Below, piece by piece: positions 33,289 through 41,804 of a stretch of DNA of 64,000 nucleotides (position 1 is its first letter; the number at the start of each line of letters is the position of its first letter). The position numbers and the translations under genes are program-made. This DNA comes from Streptomyces sp. NRRL F-4489 (GTDB lineage: Bacteria; Actinomycetota; Actinomycetes; Streptomycetales; Streptomycetaceae), in assembly GCF_001509485.1 (NCBI RefSeq), contig NZ_LLZI01000090.1:23269-87268 (forward strand), written 5' to 3'. The notes under the pieces are model-generated. The model saw only the letters and a program-made list of their open reading frames with translations, did not search any database and was not told where the DNA came from.

Positions 33289-34485
33289 ATGCCATTCGTG
33301 CTGTATCTGCTCGCGCTGGCGGTGTTCGCGCAGGGCACCTCCGAATTCATGCTGTCCGGGCTGATCCCGGACCTCGCCGCCGACCTCGGGGTCTCCATCC
33401 CCGCGGCGGGGGCGCTGACCTCGGCGTTCGCGGCGGGGATGGTCGCCGGGGCGCCGCTGATGGCGCTGCTGAGCCGGCGCTGGCCGCGGCGCCGGGCGCT
33501 GCTGGTCTTCCTGACCGCCTTCCTGCTGGTCCACGTCGTGGGCGCGCTGACCACCAGCTTCGCGGTGCTGCTCGCCACCCGGGTGGTGGCGGCGCTGGCC
33601 AACGCCGGGTTCCTGGCGGTGGCGCTGACGACCGCGGCGGCGCTGGCCCCGCCGGACGCCACGGGCCGGGCCACCTCGATCCTGCTGAGCGGCACCACGC
33701 TGGCCTGCGTGGCGGGCGTACCGGCGGGCGCGGTACTGGGCCAGCAGTGGGGCTGGCGGGCGGCGTTCTGGGCGGTGGCGGCGGTGTCCGTACCGGCCGT
33801 GCTGGCCGTCGCGCGCTCGGTGCCGGGGGCGTCCGGGGCCGGGGCCCGTTCCAAGGCGGCGGGTGCGGCGGGGAGCGCGCGGGGGGAGCTGCGGGCGCTG
33901 CGCCGGCCGCGGCTGCTGGTGACGCTGCTGCTGGGCGCGCTGGTCAACGGTGCCACGTTCTGCACCTTCACCTATCTCGCGCCGCTGGTCACCGGCGTCA
34001 GCGGGCTCGGGGCCGGCGGGGTGCCGGTGGTGCTGGCGCTGTTCGGGCTGGGCTCGTTCGCCGGTGTCACGGCCGGCGGGCGGCTGGCGGACCGCCGGGC
34101 GCGCCCGCTGCTCGCCGCCGGGGGTGCGGCGCTGCTGGTGGGCTGGGCGGTCTTCGCGCTCACCGCGGGCAGCGCGGTGGCAGCCGTGGCGCTGGTCTTC
34201 GTCCAGGGCACGCTCTCGTTCGCGGTCGGCTCCACCCTGATCGCGCAGGCGCTCTACGCGGCGGCCGACGCGCCCACCCTGGGCGGCGGTTTCGCCACCG
34301 CCGCGCTCAACGTGGGCGCCACGCTGGGCCCTTGGTGCGGCGGCGCCGCCCTCGCCGCCGGATTCGGCTACCGCGCGCCCCTGTGGGTCAGCGCCTTGCT
34401 GGTCGCCCTGGCCCTGGCGGTCGGCGGCACGGCGGAGGCGCTGCGGGTGCGCCAGGGGACGACCGGGGCGGCGGCCGCGGGGTGA
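33289..34485 (+). CDS. MFS exporter, Cmx/CmlR chloramphenicol-efflux type
   Basis: 398 residues, 12 predicted membrane segments. The N-terminus MPFVLYLLALAVFAQGTSEFMLSGLIPDLAADLGVS is the hallmark of the DHA1 chloramphenicol exporters of actinomycetes (Cmx, CmlR). Loop motif RRWPRRRALL and GTTLACVAGVPAGAVLGQ also fit. The ATG at 33289 has GGAG eight bases upstream. The 180-base leader with its small reading frame suggests drug-induced expression. The true substrate is not proved by sequence. Confidence 0.88.
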   Translation: MPFVLYLLALAVFAQGTSEFMLSGLIPDLAADLGVSIPAAGALTSAFAAGMVAGAPLMALLSRRWPRRRALLVFLTAFLLVHVVGALTTSFAVLLATRVVAALANAGFLAVALTTAAALAPPDATGRATSILLSGTTLACVAGVPAGAVLGQQWGWRAAFWAVAAVSVPAVLAVARSVPGASGAGARSKAAGAAGSARGELRALRRPRLLVTLLLGALVNGATFCTFTYLAPLVTGVSGLGAGGVPVVLALFGLGSFAGVTAGGRLADRRARPLLAAGGAALLVGWAVFALTAGSAVAAVALVFVQGTLSFAVGSTLIAQALYAAADAPTLGGGFATAALNVGATLGPWCGGAALAAGFGYRAPLWVSALLVALALAVGGTAEALRVRQGTTGAAAAG

Positions 34486-34552
34486 GGGTGGCCGGCAGGT
34501 AGGGACCGGGTCGTCGTGACGCCGGCCCCTCCCCCGCTCCCCGTCTCCTCCT

Positions 34553-36595
34553 TCACACCAGCGCCGCCTGCCCCCGCAGCCGTTCCAGTTCCGTGGCGAC
34601 GTCGGTCAGGGTGGCGCAGTCCGGGAGCGGCCGGACGGGCGGGGGCGGGGTGCCGGTGGCGCCGGGCGTGCCGGGGCGGGGCGTGGTGGTCAGGGCGTCG
34701 GCCATGGCGGAGAGCGCCCGGCAGAGCCGTTCGGCCTCGTCGGGGGACGGGCGGCGGGCTCCGCGATCGAGGCGGACGGCGCAGGCGGTGGCGGCGTCGA
34801 CGATGCGTTCCGCCGCCGCGACCACGGTCAGCCAGTCGGGGCCGGGGGCGCGGTCGGTGCGGAATTCCGCGGCGGCGGTCTCGGCGGCGGCCCGCGCCTC
34901 GCCGAGCGTCCGGTAGGCGGCCCGCCGCAGCGCCCGGCGGCGGGCCGGATCGGTGCCGTACGAGGCGGTGCCGGCCAGGGCGGAGCGGGCCGGGTCCTGG
35001 CCGGGCCCCGGCTCCAGGACGTAGCGCAGGAAGCGTTCGGTGGCGCGCAGTGCCTCGGTGACCCGGGGGCCCACCCGGCGGCCGGGGTCGGCCAGCCGCG
35101 GCAGATGCCCGACGAGCAGCACGATCACGCAGGCCAGAAAGGTGTCGGCGATCCGCTCGGCGGCCGTCAGCACGGCGATGTGCGGATAGCCGCCGCCGAG
35201 GGGCGCGGCGGCCGCGGCGCCGACGTACGCGAAGGACAGCACCATCACCGTGACCGCGCCGGTCTGGAGCGCGAAGTGGCGGGTGGCGAACGGCAGCAGC
35301 GCCCCGCCCGCGCCCGCCACCAGGGCGGGCCACCAGGCCCACCCGGCTCCGGAGAGCGACAGCCCGGCCGCCGCGAACACCGCGACCCCGGCGGCGGTGC
35401 CGGCGGAGCGGTTGACCGTACGGGAGAACAGCGGGCCGAGGTCCGGTTTGACCAGGAAGGTGACGGTGACCGGGAGCCAGTACCAGTGGCCGGGGCGGAG
35501 CAGCAGCGCCACCGCCGTACTGGCCGCGACGCACACCGCGACCCGCAGCCCGTAGTCCCGGGCGGCCGGGCTCAGCACGCCCCGGGGGCGGGTGAGGACC
35601 CGGAGCGGAGGGGTGGCGGCGGCCGGAGCGGGCACCGGGTGTTCCCGGGCGAAGGCGACCGCGGCGTCCAGCAGGGCGTGGTCGAAGGCGGCGCGGGCGG
35701 CGGAGCTGTGCTCGGGGGCGGCGAGCCGGCCCGGCGGGCGGCCGGTGCGCAGCGCCTCGGCGAACCGTCGCGGGCTCGCGGCGATCCGCGCCGGCAGCGG
35801 CCGGGCCTCCCACAGCAGGGCGACGCCGGCCTCGCAGAGCGCGGTGGCCGCGGCGAAGCGCTCCGCCAGCAGCAGGTCTTCGGGGCGGGGCGGGCGGCGC
35901 AGCAGCCGGCCGGTGAGCCGGCGCAGCCGCAGCGCCTCGTCGGCGCGGTCCAGGGCGGCGGTGAGCCGGCGCCGGGCGGCCTCCGCGCCGGGCCCGCCGG
36001 CCGCCGCCAGGGTGTCGGCGAGCGCGTCGAAGACGGTGGCGACGGCGGCCCGTTCCCCGCTGAGCGGGCCGCCCACCGGGCGCGGCGGCCGCAGCACCAG
36101 CCGCAGCAGGAGCAGCCACAGGCACCCGGCCAGGACGTACAGCGCCTTGGCCCAGGGCGTGCCGGGCAGCGGCATCCCGGCGCCCAGGACGGTGGCGGCG
36201 AGCAGCTGCATGGCGGCGGTGGAGCGGACCGGTCCGGCCACGCTCCCCGCGCCGGAGACGAAGCCCACCGCGGCCAGCGCCGGCACCGTCCACCAGCCCG
36301 CGCCGGCGGTCCGCAGGGTCGCGCCCAGCAGCATGCCGAGGGCGGCGGCCAGCGCGGGCAGGCCGATGTGGACGATGCCGGTGCGGCGGGTTCCGGGCCG
36401 GTCGTTGACGCCCGCCAGCATGGAGCCGAGTCCGGCCAGCACCCCGGGCGCCGGGTGGCCGGCGGCGATCCCGGCGGCCAGCAGCGGCCCCGCGCACAGC
36501 GCGCCGCGGGCCACCGCCGCCCAGGGCACGGGCAGCCGCTGCCAGCGGAACGGGTGGGCGAGCCAGGCGGGCAGGGCGCGCCGGTGGCGGGGCAT
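34553..36595 (-). CDS. FUSC/aromatic-acid-exporter-type membrane protein
   Basis: 680 residues from the ATG at 36595 (GAGGAG upstream). Two sets of hydrophobic segments (about 25-160 and 350-490) are separated by a helical cytoplasmic domain, and another cytoplasmic domain ends the protein: the duplicated layout of FUSC/YccS/AaeB transporters. RPGHWYWLPVTVTFLVKPDLGPLFSRTVNRSAGTAAGV is the conserved second-half motif. Likely an efflux protein for hydroxylated aromatics or other organic acids; substrate unknown. It converges on the MFS exporter gene. Confidence 0.87.
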   Translation of the reverse strand: MPRHRRALPAWLAHPFRWQRLPVPWAAVARGALCAGPLLAAGIAAGHPAPGVLAGLGSMLAGVNDRPGTRRTGIVHIGLPALAAALGMLLGATLRTAGAGWWTVPALAAVGFVSGAGSVAGPVRSTAAMQLLAATVLGAGMPLPGTPWAKALYVLAGCLWLLLLRLVLRPPRPVGGPLSGERAAVATVFDALADTLAAAGGPGAEAARRRLTAALDRADEALRLRRLTGRLLRRPPRPEDLLLAERFAAATALCEAGVALLWEARPLPARIAASPRRFAEALRTGRPPGRLAAPEHSSAARAAFDHALLDAAVAFAREHPVPAPAAATPPLRVLTRPRGVLSPAARDYGLRVAVCVAASTAVALLLRPGHWYWLPVTVTFLVKPDLGPLFSRTVNRSAGTAAGVAVFAAAGLSLSGAGWAWWPALVAGAGGALLPFATRHFALQTGAVTVMVLSFAYVGAAAAAPLGGGYPHIAVLTAAERIADTFLACVIVLLVGHLPRLADPGRRVGPRVTEALRATERFLRYVLEPGPGQDPARSALAGTASYGTDPARRRALRRAAYRTLGEARAAAETAAAEFRTDRAPGPDWLTVVAAAERIVDAATACAVRLDRGARRPSPDEAERLCRALSAMADALTTTPRPGTPGATGTPPPPVRPLPDCATLTDVATELERLRGQAALV

Positions 36596-36879
36596 GGTTC
36601 TCCTCGGACGTGCGTGAGCAGGGGGCGGGGCGGATCCGAGGGGCGACATCGGCCAACGGTGCCGGGGCCCGGCCGGTGCGCGGCTCGCGCCGTTCCACCG
36701 GGGGCCCTACCAGCGTAAGGTCCGGCTTTGTCCGGCCTGCTGCCGGAGGGTTACGCGAAGATCACAACCGCCGGAACGCGCCGGGTGGAGGGGTCCCCGG
36801 GGGCCGGCGGGTGCCGTAGGGGTGCGGTGAGTGCTGCCGGGACCGTCCGGCAGCGCGCGAGGTCGCGGGAGGGTGCGGG

Positions 36880-37977
36880 ATGGCGGACCGGCGGGCGGCG
36901 GGGACGGACGGGGCCGGGGCGGCGGAGATCTGCGTCGTCGGCGCCGGGGTGATCGGTCTCACCTCGGCGATCGTGCTGGCGGAGGCCGGGTACGGGGTGC
37001 GGGTGGTGGCCCGGGACACCGGCGGCGGCACCACCTCGGCGGTGGCCGGCGGGCTCTGCTGGCCGTACCGGATCCAGCCGTACGCGGCCGCGATCCGCTG
37101 GTCCCTGCGTTCCCTGGAGGTACTGACCGGGCTCGCCGCGCACCCCGCGGAAACCGGGGCGCGGCTGGTGACCGGCACCCTGGCGGACGCCTCTCCGGCG
37201 GCCGTCCCGGAGGCGAGCGGTCAGGCGGCCGCCCCGGGAGCGAGCCGTCCCCCGCACGCCCCGGAGGCCGGCGGCGGTGCCGTGGGCCCCGAGGCCGGCC
37301 TCGCCGACTGGTACGCGGCGGTCCCCGGCTGGCGGCGGGCGCGCGCCACCGAGCTGCCGGCCGGCTGCCGGTCCGGGTGGCGCGCCCGTACGCCTCTCGT
37401 GGACATGCCGGTCCACCTGCGCTACCTGGAACGGCGCCTGGCGGCGGCCGGCGGGCACCTGGTACGGCGGCCGGTGGCGTCCCTGGCGGAAGCGGCGGAG
37501 GGCGCCCGGACCGTGGTGAACTGCACCGGCCTGGGCGCCCGCGACCTGGCCCCGGATCCCCAAGTGCGGCCCGTACAAGGCCAGTTGGTGATCGTCGAGA
37601 ATCCGGGCGTCACCGAGTGGTTCACCGCCGCCGACGCGGGCGCGGTGGACACCGCGTACCTGCTCCCGCAGCCGTTCGGCCTGATCCTGGGCGGTACGGC
37701 CCGGCCGGACGCCTGGTCCCGGGACCCGGACCCGGCGGTGGCGCGGGCCATCGTGGCGCGCTGCGCCCACTACGTCCCGGAGGTCGCGCGCGCCCGGATC
37801 CTGGCCCACCGGGCGGGACTGCGCCCGGCCCGCCCGGCGGTGCGCCTGGCAGCTGAACGGCTCCCGGACGGGACCCTGTGCGTCCACAACTACGGCCACG
37901 GCGGCGCCGGCATCACCGTGTCCTGGGGCTGCGCGGAGGAGGTCCTGCGTCTCGTACGGGCCGGGACCGTGCGTTGA
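36880..37977 (+). CDS. FAD-dependent oxidoreductase, D-amino-acid oxidase-like
   Basis: 365 residues. FAD-binding GAGVIGLTSAIVLAEAGYGV at the N-terminus, WPYRIQ and the C-terminal HNYGHGGAGITVSWGCAEE match D-amino-acid oxidases. Between about residues 102 and 140 there is an Ala/Gly/Pro-rich insertion not expected in the fold. DAAO oxidises D-amino acids to imino acids with peroxide release; D-aspartate oxidase is the close alternative. It converges on the FAD monooxygenase gene with 21 bases between stops. Confidence 0.88.
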   Translation: MADRRAAGTDGAGAAEICVVGAGVIGLTSAIVLAEAGYGVRVVARDTGGGTTSAVAGGLCWPYRIQPYAAAIRWSLRSLEVLTGLAAHPAETGARLVTGTLADASPAAVPEASGQAAAPGASRPPHAPEAGGGAVGPEAGLADWYAAVPGWRRARATELPAGCRSGWRARTPLVDMPVHLRYLERRLAAAGGHLVRRPVASLAEAAEGARTVVNCTGLGARDLAPDPQVRPVQGQLVIVENPGVTEWFTAADAGAVDTAYLLPQPFGLILGGTARPDAWSRDPDPAVARAIVARCAHYVPEVARARILAHRAGLRPARPAVRLAAERLPDGTLCVHNYGHGGAGITVSWGCAEEVLRLVRAGTVR

Positions 37978-37998
37978 GCCGTACGCGCTCGACTCCGC

Positions 37999-39279
37999 CT
38001 ATACGTTCGCCGGCCCGCGGCGGAAGCCGCTCTCGTGGTCCGCGGCGAGCGGGTACTCCGGCAGAGCGATGTCCCCGGCCTTGGCGAACTGCGCGGCGAG
38101 CAGGTTCCGCATCGGCCAGCGGGTCATCGACCGCATCGAGAGATCGCGCAGCCGGATGCCGAGCCGTCCTGACGGCGCGTACCCGGCGGCTCCGCCGGGC
38201 GGCAGCTGCTGCGCCTGGCGCACGTACGGGCGCAGCACCGTGTCGTAGCGGCGGAAGGCGATGCCGTGGTCGCCCCCGGCGGCGGCGAGTTCGCCGGCCA
38301 GGACGTAGGCGCCGACGAGGGCGAGGCTGGTCCCGAGGCCGGTCAGCGGCGTCGCGCAGTACCCGGCGTCGCCCAGCAGCGCCACCCGGCCGCGCGACCA
38401 GCTGTCGAGCCGGACCTGGCCCATGGAGTCGAGGAAGAAGTCCGGGGCGGTGCGCATCGACCGCAGCAGGCGGGGGGCCTCCCAGCCGACGTGGGCGAAG
38501 TGCCGGGCCAGCAGCTCCTGCTGCGCGGCCGTATCGCGGCGGTCGTAGGCGAGCGGTGGCGAACGGAAGCTGAAGCCGGCCTTGATCTCGCCGGGGAGGC
38601 GGCCGGGCCGGGCGGAGGCGACCAGGCCGCCGGGCGCGTTGTGCATCAGGAACCAGCCGTCGAGGTCCAACCCGTCGAAAGCGGTGAACCAGGCGGTGTG
38701 GAGGCCGATCGGGTGGACGAAGTCCCGCTCCGGGCCGAAGGCCAGCGAGCGCACCACGGAGTGCGGCCCGTCCGCGCCGATGACCAGCCCGAACCGGCGC
38801 GGCGCGGCCTTCTCGAAGGTGACGGTGACCGCGTCCGCGTCCTGGTCGATGCCGGTCACGGTGTCGTCGAAGAGGTACTCCGTGTCCGGCAGGGTGGCTT
38901 CGTACAGCAGTCGGGCGAGATCGCCGCGGAGGATCTCGATCTCCGACACGATCCCCTCGCCGCCGAAGCTGTCGGCGGGCAGCCGCGCGGTGACCCGGCC
39001 GGAGGCGTCGACGAGGGCGAGGCCGCGCTGGTCGACGCTCTCCGCCCTGGCCCGGTCCATCAGGCCCATCCGCTCGATCACGGTGCGGCCGGCGCCGCGC
39101 AGATCCACGGTCTGCCCGCCCGGCCGGGGTTCCGGCGCGCGTTCCACGATCGTGACCGCGAACCCTCCCTCGCGTAGCCAGTACGCCAGCGCGGGCCCTG
39201 CGATGCCGGCGCCGCAGATGAGTATGTTCTTCTTCCCCATGACGCGAACGTACGCCGTACGCACCGACTCCGCAACCAT
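37999..39279 (-). CDS. FAD-dependent (PHBH-type) monooxygenase
   Basis: 426 residues if the ATG at 39279 is used (AAGGGA six bases upstream); the ATG at 39240 is next to the Rossmann fold but has no ribosome-binding site. Motifs: ILICGAGIAGPALAYWL, DG region LVIGADGPHSVVR and GRVALLGDAGYCATPLTGLGTSLAL. This is the group of TetX-like and rifampicin monooxygenases as well as biosynthetic hydroxylases. Its divergence from a TetR-type repressor sharing two identical operator-like sites suggests inducible detoxification. Confidence 0.9.
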   Translation of the reverse strand: MVAESVRTAYVRVMGKKNILICGAGIAGPALAYWLREGGFAVTIVERAPEPRPGGQTVDLRGAGRTVIERMGLMDRARAESVDQRGLALVDASGRVTARLPADSFGGEGIVSEIEILRGDLARLLYEATLPDTEYLFDDTVTGIDQDADAVTVTFEKAAPRRFGLVIGADGPHSVVRSLAFGPERDFVHPIGLHTAWFTAFDGLDLDGWFLMHNAPGGLVASARPGRLPGEIKAGFSFRSPPLAYDRRDTAAQQELLARHFAHVGWEAPRLLRSMRTAPDFFLDSMGQVRLDSWSRGRVALLGDAGYCATPLTGLGTSLALVGAYVLAGELAAAGGDHGIAFRRYDTVLRPYVRQAQQLPPGGAAGYAPSGRLGIRLRDLSMRSMTRWPMRNLLAAQFAKAGDIALPEYPLAADHESGFRRGPANV

Positions 39280-39313
39280 GAAATCCCTTCTCAGCATGGG
39301 ATGTTGGCAGGTA

Positions 39314-39323
39314 GTGCACTAGT
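39314..39323. promoter_or_regulatory. Operator copy upstream of the FAD monooxygenase
   Basis: GTGCACTAGT at 39314-39323 is repeated exactly at 39395-39404. This copy lies 35 bases upstream of the monooxygenase start. Around CTAG it is partly symmetric. Probable binding site of the neighbouring hybrid repressor. Confidence 0.5.
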
Positions 39324-39375
39324 ACTGAGAGGCGGCGAAGCTGCGCGCGGAACGGGATCGGGCGGCGTCGGAGGC

Positions 39376-39406
39376 TAGGATGGCGCCCATCCAGGTGCAC
39401 TAGTGC
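39376..39406 (+). promoter_or_regulatory. Repressor gene -10 and operator copy
   Basis: TAGGAT at 39376-39381 is a good -10 element, though no -35 is clear. Downstream, GCACTAGTGC at 39397-39406 is a perfect 10-base palindrome inside the second GTGCACTAGT copy (39395-39404), placed between the predicted transcription start and the ribosome-binding site. That position fits autorepression. Confidence 0.5.
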
Positions 39407-39418
39407 GGAGGGGTGTCG

Positions 39419-40372
39419 GTGGGCGGACAGGCGGTACCGCGCTACAGCCAGATCGTCGGCGAACTGCGGCGGCGGATCGAGACCGGCGAACTGGCCGCGG
39501 GCGATCGGGTGCCCTCGACGCGCGAAATCACCCGGCGGTGGGGGGTCGCCATGGCGACCGCGACCAAGGTGCTCACCGAACTGCGCCGCGAGGGCCTGGT
39601 GCGCGCGGTCCCGGGCGTCGGGACGGTCGTGGCGGCCCCCAGCCGCCCGGTGCGGACCGCCCGGCCCGCTGCCGCCGCACGCCCGGACGGGCGGCCGTCC
39701 GAGGCGTCATCGGGCCACGGGACGGCGCTCACGCTCGGACGGATCGTCCGCGCCGCGGTCGCGATCGCCGACACCGAGGGGCCGGCCGCGGTCTCGATGC
39801 GCCGGGTGGCCGCCGATCTCGGGGTGGCGACCATGTCGCTGTACCGGCACGTGGCCGACAAGGACGACCTGGTGACGCGGATGATGGACAGCGTCATGGC
39901 GGAGCACCCGCTGCCCGCCGAGCCGCCGGCGGACTGGCGGGCGGCGATCGAAGTGGCGGCCCGGCAGCTCTGGGCGCTCTTCCGCCGCCATCCGTGGCTC
40001 GCACCGGCCCTGTCGGTGACCCGCCCCCAGCTGATCAGCTCGGCACTGCCGTACAGCGAGTGGATGCTCACCACCCTGCACGCGCACGGGCTCGACCTGC
40101 ACACCGCCTTCACCGCGCACCTCACGCTCTTCAACTACACCCGCGGCATCGCCGTCAACCTGGAAGCGGAGCGGGAGGCCGAGGCGCACAGCGGCCTCGA
40201 CAGCGAGGAGTGGATGGACACCCAGGAGCCCGCGCTGCTGGAGATCCTGGCCGCCGGCCGCTTCCCCGCGCTCTCCCGCCTCGCCGCGGCCGGTTACGAC
40301 TTCGACCTCGACGCCCTCTTCGAGTTCGGCCTCCAGCGCCTCCTCGACGGGCTGGCCGCACTCATCGAGTAA
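39419..40372 (+). CDS. Hybrid regulator: GntR-type HTH fused to a TetR-type repressor
   Basis: 317 residues from the GTG at 39419, with GGAGG seven bases upstream; GTG at 39413 is too close to that site. Residues about 5-75 are a GntR winged helix (YSQIVGELRRRIETGELAAGDRVPSTREI). A linker of about 30 residues leads to a TetR HTH (about 105-150: IVRAAVAIADTEGPAAVSMRRVAADLGVATMSLYRHVADKDDLV) and a TetR_C-like ligand domain. Two DNA-binding domains in one chain are unusual but recur in actinomycetes. It probably controls itself and the divergent monooxygenase. Confidence 0.92.
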   Translation: MGGQAVPRYSQIVGELRRRIETGELAAGDRVPSTREITRRWGVAMATATKVLTELRREGLVRAVPGVGTVVAAPSRPVRTARPAAAARPDGRPSEASSGHGTALTLGRIVRAAVAIADTEGPAAVSMRRVAADLGVATMSLYRHVADKDDLVTRMMDSVMAEHPLPAEPPADWRAAIEVAARQLWALFRRHPWLAPALSVTRPQLISSALPYSEWMLTTLHAHGLDLHTAFTAHLTLFNYTRGIAVNLEAEREAEAHSGLDSEEWMDTQEPALLEILAAGRFPALSRLAAAGYDFDLDALFEFGLQRLLDGLAALIE

Positions 40373-40396
40373 GCCCCCGAGCGCCCCCGGGCCCCC

Positions 40397-41722
40397 TCAC
40401 TCCCCCACCGGCCGCCCCGCCACCAGGTGGTAGTCCGCCCGGGCGTCGAGGAGGAGCGGGATCAGGGGGCGCAGGGGCTGGCGCAGAGGGACCGTGGCGC
40501 CGCCGCCGGGGTCGCGCAGCCAGGTCACGCCGTGGGCCGCGAGGACCGGGCGGACCCGGGCGAACTGGGCGGCGTCCAGGCGGTAGGCGCGCGGTGGGCG
40601 GGTCAGGACGCGGTCGGGGGCCGGGGGGTCGTTGTCGGCGCCGCCGAGGTGGACGGGGCCGCGGTCGGCCAGGGCGGCCGTACGGGCCGCGGCGGTGGCC
40701 GCCGCTATCCGCCCCCGGTGCCGGTCGAGGAAGGTGAAGAGCCCTTTGAGGGCGGCGAGTTGGGAGGTGACGCGGCGGCGGTTGGTGCGGGCCGGGTCGG
40801 TCTTCTCGGCGTCGGTGAGGGGGTCGACGCGGGTTTCCACCAGGAGGGCGACCGCGCCCTTGATGCCGGCGGTGTTGCGCAGGATCCGTTCCTGGCCGTC
40901 GCCGGCGACCTGTCTGACGGGGGCGCCGGTCACCGGGTCGGTCCAGATGCCGTAGACGCCGGTGCTGAAACCGGCCCGGCGGGCGGCGGGGGTGACGAAG
41001 TCGTCGGCGAGGGCGGCCGATTCCCGGCGGACCCGCTCCGCGGTGTTGAGGTTGCGCGGCCACAGGGAGAGCAGGTCCTTGACGTAGTACGGCGCCGTGG
41101 GGCTGTATTCGTGCAGGTCGTAGACGGTGCCGGGGTGGTGGTCGCGGAGTACGGCGGCCATCGCGCGGGCCTCGGGGGTGGCCAGGGCGAGGTGGTCGCG
41201 GTTGATGTCGCTGCCGTCCGCGTTGCCGCGGGTGTCGGCGGCGCGGCCGTCGGGGTTGGCGGTGGGGACGACCAGGACGCCGGTGCGGGACAGGAAGCGG
41301 CGGGTGGCCGGGTCGGTGGCGTAGGCCAGATCGCGGACGGTGGCCAGGCAGGCTTCCCGGCCGGCGGGTTCGTCGCCGTGCTGGGAGCAGATCAGGAGCA
41401 CGGACGTGCCGCGCGGGGCGCCGTCGTGGCGGGCCGGCGCGGGGGCGCCGATGCGGACCAGGCGCAGTGGGCGGCCCTGGGCGGTGGTGCCGATCCGGTC
41501 GACGCGGACCCGGTCCGAGGCGCGGGCCACGGTCGCCAGGAACGCGCTCTCCTCGGCCTCGCTGGTCCAGCGGGCGCCGTGACTGGTCTCGAAACCCGTG
41601 CGGGGTAAGGGAGTTGGCGTCGATTCGGTGAGGGGTGGAGCGGGGGTGAACGCGGCGGTGAGGGCGGCGGTCAGCGCGCCGAGCACCAGCCCGCGGGAAC
41701 GGAGTGCGCTGCGGGGTGCCAC
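40397..41722 (-). CDS. Secreted M14-family zinc carboxypeptidase
   Basis: 441 residues with a signal-peptide-like N-terminus (basic, then [14 protein letters not shown]). Zinc ligands His115 and Glu118 in [11 protein letters not shown] and His204 in YDLHEYS, plus the general-base Glu296 in LLVETRVD, follow the M14 pattern; [12 protein letters not shown] and DINRDH are typical too. It should trim C-terminal residues from peptides or act on peptidoglycan peptides outside the cell. Same strand as and downstream of the Xaa-Pro peptidase gene, separated by a terminator. Confidence 0.93.
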   Translation of the reverse strand: MAPRSALRSRGLVLGALTAALTAAFTPAPPLTESTPTPLPRTGFETSHGARWTSEAEESAFLATVARASDRVRVDRIGTTAQGRPLRLVRIGAPAPARHDGAPRGTSVLLICSQHGDEPAGREACLATVRDLAYATDPATRRFLSRTGVLVVPTANPDGRAADTRGNADGSDINRDHLALATPEARAMAAVLRDHHPGTVYDLHEYSPTAPYYVKDLLSLWPRNLNTAERVRRESAALADDFVTPAARRAGFSTGVYGIWTDPVTGAPVRQVAGDGQERILRNTAGIKGAVALLVETRVDPLTDAEKTDPARTNRRRVTSQLAALKGLFTFLDRHRGRIAAATAAARTAALADRGPVHLGGADNDPPAPDRVLTRPPRAYRLDAAQFARVRPVLAAHGVTWLRDPGGGATVPLRQPLRPLIPLLLDARADYHLVAGRPVGE

Positions 41723-41764
41723 GAGGGGGCCTCCGTGGGTGGGCTGCGGGGGTGGGCAGCGAGG

Positions 41765-41800
41765 TGGCGGGCCGCGCCGGATCGGTGGCGCGGCCCGCCA
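41765..41800 (-). terminator. Terminator after the Xaa-Pro peptidase gene
   Basis: TGGCGGGCCGCGCC (41765-41778) and GGCGCGGCCCGCCA (41787-41800) form a perfect 14-bp stem with an eight-base loop, starting four bases after the stop codon on the minus strand. Confidence 0.8.
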
Positions 41801-41804
41801 ATGG

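Noticed and set aside
33102..33971. 289-codon minus-strand frame covering the exporter leader
   Set aside because: Antisense shadow of the MFS exporter; Ala/Ser/Thr-rich without motifs.
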